The translations under genes and the position numbers were made by a program. The notes beneath the pieces were generated by a model. It did not search any database and was not told where the DNA came from. It saw only the letters and a list, made by a program, of their open reading frames with translations. A stretch of DNA of 13,948 nucleotides, taken from positions 1-13,948 of the forward strand of contig DALTWQ010000029.1 of the NCBI GenBank assembly GCA_029987025.1, given 5' to 3'. The DNA comes from Methanocorpusculum sp. GTDB lineage: Archaea > Halobacteriota > Methanomicrobia > Methanomicrobiales > Methanocorpusculaceae. The first letter of the stretch is position 1; every line of letters begins with the position of its first letter. Below, one piece after another: positions 7,263-13,877 of the stretch.

Positions 7263-7928
7263 ATGCGGTCTGCAGAAATCCGCGGTGCCGGAAAACGTGT
7301 TTTCCGTGCGGCGCTTGCTCTTCTGTTCGCAGGTGCTGTCTGCTGCAGCACAGTATCTGCGGCGGCTGTCGGAGCTGAACGAATCAGTTTTGACGGCTAC
7401 TCTGCAGAAAACTCTGCAGCAGCAGTTTCAGGAACAACGCTGAACATTCCGGTTATTATCTCCGGATACAGCAGCGGCATCAATCAGTACGCTGTTGAGT
7501 TTACTGCAGAGTCTCCTCTACTTTCGCAGGAGAATTTCACCGTTACCTTGGATAAAACTATGATTCAGCACTCTGTCTCTGCTGATACGGCAAACAGCAG
7601 TGATGTCATTCAGCACCGCTATCTTCAGACGGTAAAAATGGCAGAGTATCCTGATTACGGGGTTAATGAAACCCGTGTCGGAATGATTACGCTTCAGCTT
7701 CCGCGCTCAAAAGATATCTATGATGTAACTATATCGGCCCGTATCATTGAATCGACCACAGGTCAGCTGTCAGAATCACCTGCGGCACCGTCCACCGGAG
7801 ATTTCACTATCCGTGTGTATCCGAAAGCAATACCTGCAGAGTCTCCGGTTTCCCCTCTGCTGAGCGCAGGCGCTCTCGCGGCCGCTGCTTTCGGAACAAT
7901 TCTTTTGAAACGGAGGGATACTGAATGA
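7263..7928 (+). CDS. Divergent cohesin-fold-like surface protein with C-terminal anchor
   Basis: This 221-residue protein has an N-terminal signal peptide (core about 14-35, ending SAAA), one beta-rich domain at about 38-185 and a C-terminal hydrophobic segment followed by LKRRDTE. The domain opens ISFDGYSA and continues LNIPVIISGYSSGINQYAV, close to the opening of the next gene's product (LTIPVNISGF, GLSAFAL), so the two are paralogues. The layout (glycine before an IPV strand, then an aromatic strand) also follows the cohesin-like neighbour upstream, but overall similarity is lower. The tail lacks the PGF triplet, having SPVSP instead, so it may be a plain membrane anchor or a variant sorting signal. 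A good Shine-Dalgarno sequence, GGAGGGG at 7245-7251, supports the ATG at 7263, 4 nt after the previous stop. Confidence 0.8.
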   Translation: MRSAEIRGAGKRVFRAALALLFAGAVCCSTVSAAAVGAERISFDGYSAENSAAAVSGTTLNIPVIISGYSSGINQYAVEFTAESPLLSQENFTVTLDKTMIQHSVSADTANSSDVIQHRYLQTVKMAEYPDYGVNETRVGMITLQLPRSKDIYDVTISARIIESTTGQLSESPAAPSTGDFTIRVYPKAIPAESPVSPLLSAGALAAAAFGTILLKRRDTE

Positions 7929-9340
7929 GTCGTGCCGCCCGTATCTTTACAGGATGTTTTATGCTCTTTCTTGCAGTAACACTTCTTATAACCGGAACTG
8001 CGGCTGCAGGAAACATCACATTCGAAGGTGTGCCGGCTGACGGTTCAGCATGGGCTTATGCAGACAGCAATCTTACAATTCCGGTAAACATCTCCGGATT
8101 TACGACAGGTCTTAGTGCGTTCGCTCTTGTCATTGATGTCACCGGCGCATCAGCCGATGAAAATCTGCGGCCGACATATAATTGTACATCAGATATGTCA
8201 TGGTGTGCTGTACTGAATGAAAAAAACAGTACAATCTCTGCTGCCTCCCCTGACGCACAAAATATCACCCGGTATGTTCTTACCGGTTCCGGAGTACCTG
8301 TTAATGTAGGAAATGAATCTTTCCGGATTGGAACTCTGACTCTTTCGCTGGAAAACATTACGGATGGAATTTCTTACATCACTATTCGTGCATATATGCC
8401 GGAAGCCTATGATAAATCCAACATATCTGTTTCAGGAGATTCCGGAAACATCACGATAGGATTCCGTCCGTATCCGCAGCATATTGTCTACTATAATTAT
8501 GATACCGGTGAACTGCTGGACAGACTTATTTCTCTTCCGGAAAACAAAACGTACGGCAACATCTCTGCCTGTATCTACGCTTCAAACTGTACGCAGAACC
8601 TCTACAATGCGGCATTCGGCGATTCAATTCTCTGGGAAGCGGAGTCTGGCGAATCTGGAAATGATGTTGCAGTATTTGCAGATGCGCATGCGAATCCGGT
8701 TCTGATATCCGGCTCTCATGCAGGTACTGTGTACCTGCATACAGTTACCAGTTTCCCTGAACCGACTGTCGCATTCACTGCTGTTAATCCGGCAAATCAG
8801 GAGCGCTTCGGAGAGTCCTGGGCCGGATATGACAACTACACTCAGAAGGTGCAGACAGGAGCATCTCTTGAGTATCTGTATGTCTTAGAGATTCCTGCCG
8901 ACTTTAATCTGAAGGAGAACAAAGCTGTTCAAAAGAAAGTGGAAGTCAAAGATTTCGTTATTCCTGATGATAAACAGCTCAATGTGTATGTGTCCTCTGA
9001 GCAGTATGATGCTGCAGGAAATACCTACTGTATGTATTACATCAATAATCCGACGGTAAAAGCAAATTATAATATAATGGTAGATGGAAAAACTATTACT
9101 GAAAATAACTACCAGATTCTGTCAGCGAATGCATCGGATGCGGATACCGGTGTTTCTGCGAATCTCAGCTTCTCGATGAACGGTCATCCTGACCAGGCCG
9201 GTACCTACCGCGGTCAGCTGACATTCTACGTTGACTTCACTGATGTATCAGCGCCTGAACTGACTTCGCTTTCAGCACCCCTTCCTGAAGCGGAAAATGA
9301 GTCAGGTCCGGAAGAAGGTTTGTATACGAGTACTTCATAA
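7925..9340 (+). CDS. Secreted, sequon-rich protein: cohesin-fold-like domain plus shared C-terminal beta domain
   Basis: This 471-residue protein has a signal peptide at 1-28 (cleavage after TAAA). Domain one (30-181) is homologous to the preceding gene's domain: ITFEG, then SNLTIPVNISGFTTGLSAFAL, then FRIGTLTLSL. A middle region (182-310) is unassigned. The C-terminal domain (about 315-440, from YVLEIPADFNLKENK to GTYRGQLTFYVDF) matches the C-terminus of the protein encoded at 9501. There are 17 N-x-S/T sequons, 13 of them between residues 30 and 223, suggesting heavy glycosylation. It ends in an acidic tail with no membrane segment, unlike its two upstream neighbours. The ATG overlaps the previous stop by 4 nt (ATGA) and is preceded by GGAGGG at 7912-7917, indicating coupled translation. 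Function unknown. Confidence 0.82.
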   Translation: MSRAARIFTGCFMLFLAVTLLITGTAAAGNITFEGVPADGSAWAYADSNLTIPVNISGFTTGLSAFALVIDVTGASADENLRPTYNCTSDMSWCAVLNEKNSTISAASPDAQNITRYVLTGSGVPVNVGNESFRIGTLTLSLENITDGISYITIRAYMPEAYDKSNISVSGDSGNITIGFRPYPQHIVYYNYDTGELLDRLISLPENKTYGNISACIYASNCTQNLYNAAFGDSILWEAESGESGNDVAVFADAHANPVLISGSHAGTVYLHTVTSFPEPTVAFTAVNPANQERFGESWAGYDNYTQKVQTGASLEYLYVLEIPADFNLKENKAVQKKVEVKDFVIPDDKQLNVYVSSEQYDAAGNTYCMYYINNPTVKANYNIMVDGKTITENNYQILSANASDADTGVSANLSFSMNGHPDQAGTYRGQLTFYVDFTDVSAPELTSLSAPLPEAENESGPEEGLYTSTS

Positions 9341-9361
9341 TAACATAATAATACCTTATAT

Positions 9362-9401
9362 CCCCAAAGCATATGCGGGTAACTTTGGGGTATTTGCCCG
9401 C
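9362..9401 (+). other. Two overlapping stem-loops after the operon (terminator or RNA switch)
   Basis: Stem one is 8 bp perfect: CCCCAAAG (9362-9369) with CTTTGGGG (9383-9390). Stem two pairs GCGGGTAA (9375-9382), which is the loop of stem one, with TTGCCCGC (9394-9401), using one G-U pair. They form either alternative hairpins or an H-type pseudoknot; the 3-nt crossing loop makes a full pseudoknot strained. The structure starts 22 nt past the operon's last stop, so a terminator role is also possible, though no long T run follows. Confidence 0.55.
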
Positions 9402-9403
9402 GG

Positions 9404-9466
9404 ATATCAGCACGCACTATCATACATGCGCTGATATTCAAGGCTGGTTTATTTCAAACCGGTTTG
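9404..9466 (+). promoter_or_regulatory. Structured leader or promoter region of the 9501 gene
   Basis: ATATCAGC (9404-9411) pairs with GCTGATAT (9430-9437), and CAAACCGGTTTG (9455-9466) is a perfect 12-bp palindrome. A TATA-like CCTTATATC at 9353-9361 would give a leader containing both, whereas GATAAAAAT at 9473 would give a nearly leaderless message starting at about 9500. In the second case the palindrome would lie just upstream of the TATA element, where a regulator could bind. Confidence 0.45.
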
Positions 9467-9500
9467 TTGTATGATAAAAATTCAATTGGATTGATTGATT

Positions 9501-10796
9501 ATGAACAAACAATTTAAGAAAATGGGCGTCAGTCTCATAGTTGCCTTCCTTGTTATCGGAATGGTATTTGCACCTGCTGCATCAGCAGGTGATGAATATA
9601 AATATGTTACTGAAGATCATTTTAATGGAACCTTTGCAAAAGATGTTATGAATACGTCTACTGGTGATCCGGATGTGAACATGTTATATGATTCTCTTAG
9701 AGACACTGTAGCTTTTTATGGCTTTAGAGGAGGAAGTTATACTCTTGGTCACTCCACAGACAGATCGAACCTTAGCGTTTCTAGTTTCGGATTTGATGAT
9801 GCATCTGTAAAATCTGTCACCATTGATAACTCAGTCCATATAGGGTCTGGTACTAATGGAAGCCTTTCAAAGTTCGTTAATGCAGACTTTTACCTTATGA
9901 AGGGTTATGGAAGCTTTGGAGGTAGTTATGAAGGTGTAGAGCCGGTCCAGTATCTCTTTGGAGATGACAAGATTCTCCACTATCTGCAGCCCTGGGACTC
10001 AAACATTACGGTAGAACACACTGCCACTAGTACGACGGAACCGGCAGGCAGAACAACGGCTATTGATACCCTCTGGGCATTTGAGGGACAGAAAGTCAAG
10101 ATTGCTGTCTCACCCGCTTCCGGATACAGTGTCTACGGTTGGAATGTTTATGAGTGTGGTATGTCTGATGGTACCATCTACAAACAATTTACTCCGAGTG
10201 AGGATTACATCGTAAAATCCACAGACCCTGAAGACGGTGCAACAACCTATATCCTTACAATGCCTAAGATTGAGGTTGGACATTCAGTAGCTGTCGAACC
10301 GCTGTTACGCGACCAGGGTTCAACCATCGTAACCTACGTCTTCCTCGATGCAGACACCTACGTCATGGAAGTTCCTGCAGATTTCAACATTAAGAAGATG
10401 AATGTTCCGGTTGCCGAGAAGATGGTAAACCTTACTGACTGCGAATTACTCGACGGACATGTTCTCTCTGTAGATTTAGATTCTTATAACGGATATCGGG
10501 ATATTGGTTTAGGATTTAACACATTCGTCATGCAAAACATAGCGGGTAGTAGCTACGCAGGATACACCATCGATGAAAAGAAGATTTACAAGAATGCAAC
10601 CGCTTTCTCTGAGATTACCTCAAACAATGTAGAGATTCTGTCTACCTCAGGAATGACTCCTGTACAGGTTGATGAAAAAGTCTCAGAAGGCAACATGAAG
10701 ACTGAACTTCAGTTCACCTTAAAGGGTCTTGGTAGTTACGCTAGCCTTGGTAAATACAAAGATCAGCTGACCTTCACTGTATCTATTGATGAGTAA
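9501..10796 (+). CDS. Secreted surface protein with InlB-like and shared C-terminal beta domains
   Basis: This 431-residue protein has a classical signal peptide (KK at 6-7, core 10-25, cleavage at ASA-G near 29). The first part (30-160) is Gly/Ser/Tyr-rich and unassigned. Residues about 168-268 look like the divergent InlB B-repeat seen in many Gram-positive surface proteins (EGQKVKIAVSPASGYSVYGW, here in part, then a TYILTMP strand and a valine-rich end). Residues 286-430 (YVMEVPADFNIKK to LGKYKDQLTFTVSI) repeat the C-terminal domain of the 7925 gene product. No C-terminal anchor is present. The ATG at 9501 fits the signal peptide; a TTG two codons upstream is unnecessary. The N-terminal coding half is notably AT-rich (28 percent GC in 9601-9660 against 52 percent in 10321-10380). 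Ligand unknown. Confidence 0.85.
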   Translation: MNKQFKKMGVSLIVAFLVIGMVFAPAASAGDEYKYVTEDHFNGTFAKDVMNTSTGDPDVNMLYDSLRDTVAFYGFRGGSYTLGHSTDRSNLSVSSFGFDDASVKSVTIDNSVHIGSGTNGSLSKFVNADFYLMKGYGSFGGSYEGVEPVQYLFGDDKILHYLQPWDSNITVEHTATSTTEPAGRTTAIDTLWAFEGQKVKIAVSPASGYSVYGWNVYECGMSDGTIYKQFTPSEDYIVKSTDPEDGATTYILTMPKIEVGHSVAVEPLLRDQGSTIVTYVFLDADTYVMEVPADFNIKKMNVPVAEKMVNLTDCELLDGHVLSVDLDSYNGYRDIGLGFNTFVMQNIAGSSYAGYTIDEKKIYKNATAFSEITSNNVEILSTSGMTPVQVDEKVSEGNMKTELQFTLKGLGSYASLGKYKDQLTFTVSIDE

Positions 10797-10830
10797 CTGA
10801 AGAGTTCGATGAATTACTGAATGAAAAGAA

Positions 10831-10860
10831 TATACGGAGGAAAAACTCCGTATAATTTTT
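10831..10860 (+). terminator. Hairpin/T-tract terminator of the 9501 gene
   Basis: A perfect 9-bp stem, TATACGGAG (10831-10839) with CTCCGTATA (10846-10854), has a 6-nt A-rich loop and is followed by ATTTTT. It lies 34 nt after the stop codon. Confidence 0.85.
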
Positions 10861-10877
10861 CATTTCAGCCGGATGGC

Positions 10878-10975
10878 TGCTGTCTGCCGGTAAAAAAACG
10901 AGGGGCCTGCGGAGGTAATCTCTTCCCGGGACCAGAAATTGAAACTGTACACCCGAGGCGGTGATGCAGACAGCA
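10878..10975 (+). other. Long-range 10-bp inverted repeat, possible structured RNA
   Basis: TGCTGTCTGC (10878-10887) is perfectly complementary to GCAGACAGCA (10966-10975), enclosing 78 nt. The enclosed part is GC-rich relative to its surroundings and contains a T-free A7 run. The structure follows the terminator at 10860 and precedes the gene at 11095, so it might be a small RNA or a leader element. No known RNA family was recognised. The rest of the 298-nt gap holds no gene; a TATA-like TTATTTATA at 11063-11071 and GGAGAT at 11079-11084 precede the next start codon. Confidence 0.35.
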
Positions 10976-11094
10976 TGTGTCAGAAAAGATACCCGCATTC
11001 CGAAACATTTTCAGAAGTATTCCGGATAAAAAAAGAGTATCTCTATCTGATACAGACGATGATTATTTATAGGGAAACGGAGATACATTAATTT

Positions 11095-11607
11095 ATGGCA
11101 AACGACGAAAATTCGAAAAAGAACAATAAGGGGATGCTGATTCTCATCATCGTTCTTCTCGCAGCAATTTTAATAGGTGGAGGTATCTTCGCAGTTTACT
11201 TCCTCACCAGCGGAAACCAGCAGCCGGTCACCGGCGGTGTCGGCTACGATCCGACAGCAACTGACATTGAAACTGAAGATGTAAAACCGGGTGTTGCAAT
11301 TCCGGGCTGGAGTAAAATGACCATTCCGGCAAACACGAAAGAGATTTCAGTTGACTTCTTCAATCCGGAATCAAATAGCGGCTACTACAGCATGACATTT
11401 GAGTTAGCACTTGAAGATACCGGTGAAGTTCTGTTCACCTCCGGTCTCATCCTTCCGGGAAAGCGGCTGACAACAGTCACCTTGAACCGTGCACTGCCGG
11501 CAGGAGAATATAATGCTCTCCTCACCGTCCAGCCGTACACACTTGACACCCAGGACCCCACCAACAACCTGCAGAGCAAGATGAAGCTGGTTGTCACAAA
11601 CGTCTGA
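11095..11607 (+). CDS. Small N-anchored extracytoplasmic protein, Gram-positive-like family
   Basis: This 170-residue protein has a short Lys/Asn-rich cytoplasmic start (1-13), one membrane helix (14-38) and an outside beta domain (about 66-170). The outside domain reads PGVAIPGW, MTIPANTKEISVDFFNPESN, FELALEDTGEVLFTSGLILPGK, TTVTL and LPAGEYNALLTVQPY, shown here in fragments. This arrangement, IPG-W/F, IPA, F-x-NPE-x-N, a D-T-G-E turn, PG and AGEY, recalls small membrane proteins that accompany secreted beta-domain proteins in Firmicutes; that is memory of a pattern, not a search result. GGAG at 11079-11082 lies 12 nt before the ATG. The gene has its own promoter-like region and is followed by a large hairpin. 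It could support export or assembly of the neighbouring surface proteins. Confidence 0.8.
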   Translation: MANDENSKKNNKGMLILIIVLLAAILIGGGIFAVYFLTSGNQQPVTGGVGYDPTATDIETEDVKPGVAIPGWSKMTIPANTKEISVDFFNPESNSGYYSMTFELALEDTGEVLFTSGLILPGKRLTTVTLNRALPAGEYNALLTVQPYTLDTQDPTNNLQSKMKLVVTNV

Positions 11608-11623
11608 GTGCATAAAAGAAATC

Positions 11624-11663
11624 TGATATCATCAGTGTAATATAATGTATACTGATGATATCA
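11624..11663 (+). terminator. Large hairpin after the 11095 gene
   Basis: TGATATCATCAGT (11624-11636) pairs perfectly with ACTGATGATATCA (11651-11663) over 13 bp, and three more pairs (one G-T) extend it inward, leaving an 8-nt loop. It starts 16 nt past the stop. No T run follows on the plus strand, so termination or 3-prime end protection are both possible. Confidence 0.6.
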
Positions 11664-11935
11664 AAATCCCATTTATCAGAAGATTCTGACATCTCAGGTT
11701 TACCTCTGCAGAAAGATTTGATGCTGATATTTTAGATTTCTGCTGTGACTTCCCGCCGGAAATTCAATGCAGTATATTTTTTGCTCTGATTCCTGATGGG
11801 GTAAAGAAATCTCTGTTTGTCTCTAATCTTCTTTTCAGGAGCTGCTTCCCAGACAATACTTGTTTGATTCATATTTCGAAAGGAAGTTGAAATAGGCAAT
11901 AAAACTGATTGTAATAAGCATACGCTTAAGTATAC
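11664..11935 (+). promoter_or_regulatory. Intergenic region upstream of the 11936 gene
   Basis: No gene is seen in these 272 AT-rich bases. An interrupted palindrome TCAGAA-GA-TTCTGA lies at 11676-11689. AATAAAACT at 11899-11907 is a plausible TATA element for an almost leaderless message beginning near 11930, since no Shine-Dalgarno sequence precedes the ATG. One plus-strand frame stays open for about 65 codons up to 11889 but has no usable start codon. Confidence 0.4.
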
Positions 11936-13597
11936 ATGAAATCACATAGTGTTCATCTATCTCTTCTGATACTGCTGTCTGTTCTGTTTCTTGCAGCATG
12001 CAGCACACCTGCAGCAGCAGGATTATCAACAGATATAATTCCCGGAACACCATTTCAGTATACGCTGAACAGTGCGGACAAATCCCTGTCTATTTCATCA
12101 GTGCCGGATATTGCAGGAAGCCGTGAACTTACACCTGCTGCAGCAAATGCAATCCCCCTGAGTGCTGCAGGGCTGCAGTGGCGTGATATCCGCAATCTCT
12201 CTATATCCTATGAGATATCAGGTATTGCGTCACAAACCTTCAAAGATGCGTCAGGACTTGCCAACCTCTACTTCGGAAACAGAAGTGCGTCTGTCGCATC
12301 CGATGCATTTCCGTCCGGTAAGGTATATCAGATAGTTATCACTAATGATATCACACACATCTCCACACTCTGGGCCGTCCCGGGTGAAGAGATTGATTTT
12401 GTCTACTCATCAGTGACACAGGAAGGAATCTCTCCGGTAACTATCCTGCAGGTATCCTCACAGACACCTATTACCATCTACAGCGGCGTGTCCGGATATA
12501 TCTTTTTCATGCCGAACAATCCGGTGGGTCTGAAGGTAATTACAGATGAAACCGGAGGTCCCGGTTCCGGCGGAACAAGCATCTCGTATTATATCTGCCG
12601 GGTAACAGTAACCTCTGAGCCGGACATCACATTTACCGTTCAGGCAAGGTTATATAATGCGACAAGCGGTAGGGTTGAGACGGTTGATGTGCCGGTAATA
12701 AGCGGTGTTGCTACAGTAATCCTGAGCGGTGATGATAAAGTCTATGTTACCGTAACCTCATACCCGTCCGGAAACACCCTGTCAGCAGTAACCCGCGGAG
12801 TAAAGACATCTCACTGGACAGGTACGACATATACAATCGACTCATACGATTCGGATGCTGACGACGGAGATGTCAGGGTGCATCTTGTATCTACCGGCCC
12901 GGTAACGCCGACACCTACCAAGGGAGGGGGAGGTTCATCGAATCCATCCATCCTTCGGTATCAGATAGAACCCATTCCGATTCAGCCGCTTAACATAACC
13001 AATATTGAGTTAATCAGTTCGAAAATATATACAAAGATAGTTTGTGATCCATCTGATCTGGCTTCAATCAAAGCATATCTCCTCTATCTGAAACCATCTC
13101 TTACAGACGAGATGGCTGATGAAATCACTGCCATTTTAGTGAATGCAGTAAACACAGGAATTCTGCAGGAAACAATCAACAGAGAAGATCTGGCAGTAAT
13201 AATCAAAAATGGAAAAGATACCCTTAATACCTATGGTGTGTACGGCCTCAGTCCGGATGCAGAAAATACCGGCGTCCGCTGCATTCTATTCAGCGTTCCG
13301 TATGCCGATCTCGCATCATACGGATTTACATCTGAAGATGTAATTCTCTATCACGGATATCCGAAAGATGATATCTGGGTGCCGCTGGACACCTGGTTAA
13401 TATCTGCTGATTCGGCATCAGTGTATTATGCGGTCATTGCAGACACAACATCTCCATTTGCAGTTGTCTTTGTGAAAGATTCGTCCTTAATCTTCCCATG
13501 GTACATTATCGCTATCATTATCTGCGGTGTTGTTCTCGGGCTCGTTATTGTCCTTTACTGCTGGAAACGCCGGCATATGAAATCTCTGCAGAAGTAA
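11936..13597 (+). CDS. Type I membrane protein or lipoprotein with LRR-like and PGF-pre-PGF-like regions
   Basis: This 553-residue protein has a signal sequence (core 9-21) ending in a lipobox-like LAAC at 19-22, with a signal peptidase I site (AAA-G) as the alternative. Residues 84-126 resemble one or two BspA-type leucine-rich repeats (LSISYEISGIASQTF, LANLYFGN, ASDAF). A Gly/Ser linker at 207-214 and a beta domain (218-320) follow, then a Thr/Pro/Gly linker (321-335). Residues 448-514 (FSVPYADLASYGF, DVILYHGY, WVPLDTW, YYAV, SPFAVVF) look like the PGF-pre-PGF domain of archaeal surface proteins. It ends with a membrane helix at 521-542 and CWKRRHMKS inside. The gene stands alone, with a possible TATA element at 11899 and a hairpin after the stop. 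Likely a surface adhesin or receptor; ligand unknown. Confidence 0.83.
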   Translation: MKSHSVHLSLLILLSVLFLAACSTPAAAGLSTDIIPGTPFQYTLNSADKSLSISSVPDIAGSRELTPAAANAIPLSAAGLQWRDIRNLSISYEISGIASQTFKDASGLANLYFGNRSASVASDAFPSGKVYQIVITNDITHISTLWAVPGEEIDFVYSSVTQEGISPVTILQVSSQTPITIYSGVSGYIFFMPNNPVGLKVITDETGGPGSGGTSISYYICRVTVTSEPDITFTVQARLYNATSGRVETVDVPVISGVATVILSGDDKVYVTVTSYPSGNTLSAVTRGVKTSHWTGTTYTIDSYDSDADDGDVRVHLVSTGPVTPTPTKGGGGSSNPSILRYQIEPIPIQPLNITNIELISSKIYTKIVCDPSDLASIKAYLLYLKPSLTDEMADEITAILVNAVNTGILQETINREDLAVIIKNGKDTLNTYGVYGLSPDAENTGVRCILFSVPYADLASYGFTSEDVILYHGYPKDDIWVPLDTWLISADSASVYYAVIADTTSPFAVVFVKDSSLIFPWYIIAIIICGVVLGLVIVLYCWKRRHMKSLQK

Positions 13598-13626
13598 AGA
13601 GACGAAGTAAGGTGTAATCAGGTGAA

Positions 13627-13655
13627 TGAGACAGGAACTGCAGCTGCCTGTCTCA
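13627..13655 (+). terminator. Hairpin after the 11936 gene
   Basis: TGAGACAGG (13627-13635) pairs with CCTGTCTCA (13647-13655), a perfect 9-bp stem with an 11-nt loop, 29 nt past the stop codon. It is followed by ATCCCTTTG rather than a full T run. Confidence 0.65.
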
Positions 13656-13739
13656 ATCCCTTTGACACATCTGAAGTTTTTGAGATTTGGTTCGTGCTGC
13701 ATCATATCCTGTCAAGAAGGTTTAATCAGATAAATACAC

Positions 13740-13777
13740 ATCCGGGATAGACAGCAGATAACGCCCGGGTATTTTGT
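13740..13777 (+). terminator. Hairpin with T-rich tail in the gene-free right end
   Basis: ATCCGGG (13740-13746) pairs with CCCGGGT (13764-13770) with one G-T pair and a 17-nt loop, followed by ATTTTGTTT. It may be a second terminator of the 11936 gene or end an unseen small RNA. No coding region is seen from 13598 to 13948. Confidence 0.45.
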
Positions 13778-13818
13778 TTGTGGCGGTCTTCTATATTTAC
13801 GTTAAAATCCCTCTTGGC

Positions 13819-13848
13819 ATCACACGTTTGTTGTGATAATTGTTTTTT
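13819..13848 (+). terminator. Hairpin plus T6 at the right end
   Basis: ATCACA (13819-13824) pairs with TGTGAT (13832-13837), loop of 7, followed by AATTG and T6 at 13843-13848. No annotated gene leads into it from 13656 on, so what transcript it ends is unclear. A TATA-like CTATATTTA lies at 13789-13797. Confidence 0.5.
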
Positions 13849-13877
13849 GGCTCTTCGGCATTTAGTGTGAACTATGG
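13841..13877 (+). repeat. 37-bp post-terminator element, right copy
   Basis: T6, GGCTCTTCG, an AT-rich spacer and TGTGAACTA match the left copy (156-192, minus strand) at 30 of 37 ungapped positions, in inverted orientation. As on the left, it starts at the T tract of a hairpin terminator and lies within about 20-50 bases of a GTGTCTGGGGA repeat. Confidence 0.65.

Noticed and set aside
10821..10964. 47-codon small plus-strand ORF after the 9501 gene
   Set aside because: Its start runs through a perfect terminator hairpin and it has no ribosome binding site or recognisable motif; Cys pairs in it are probably chance.
10783..10998. 71-codon minus-strand ORF
   Set aside because: It covers the terminator and the long inverted repeat, has no promoter or binding site, and its composition is not convincing.
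10961..11049. C/D-box guide RNA
   Set aside because: GTGATGC resembles box C with one mismatch, but no convincing D box or internal C-prime/D-prime pair lies at the right spacing.
11690..11889. Degenerate gene remnant before the 11936 gene
   Set aside because: The frame is open for about 65 codons but has no start codon, no recognised domain and no flanking remnant; an AT-rich chance frame is as likely.
156..13877. Insertion sequence bounded by the inverted 37-bp elements
   Set aside because: No transposase or integrase is encoded between them and housekeeping nnr lies inside; kept only as a repeat observation.
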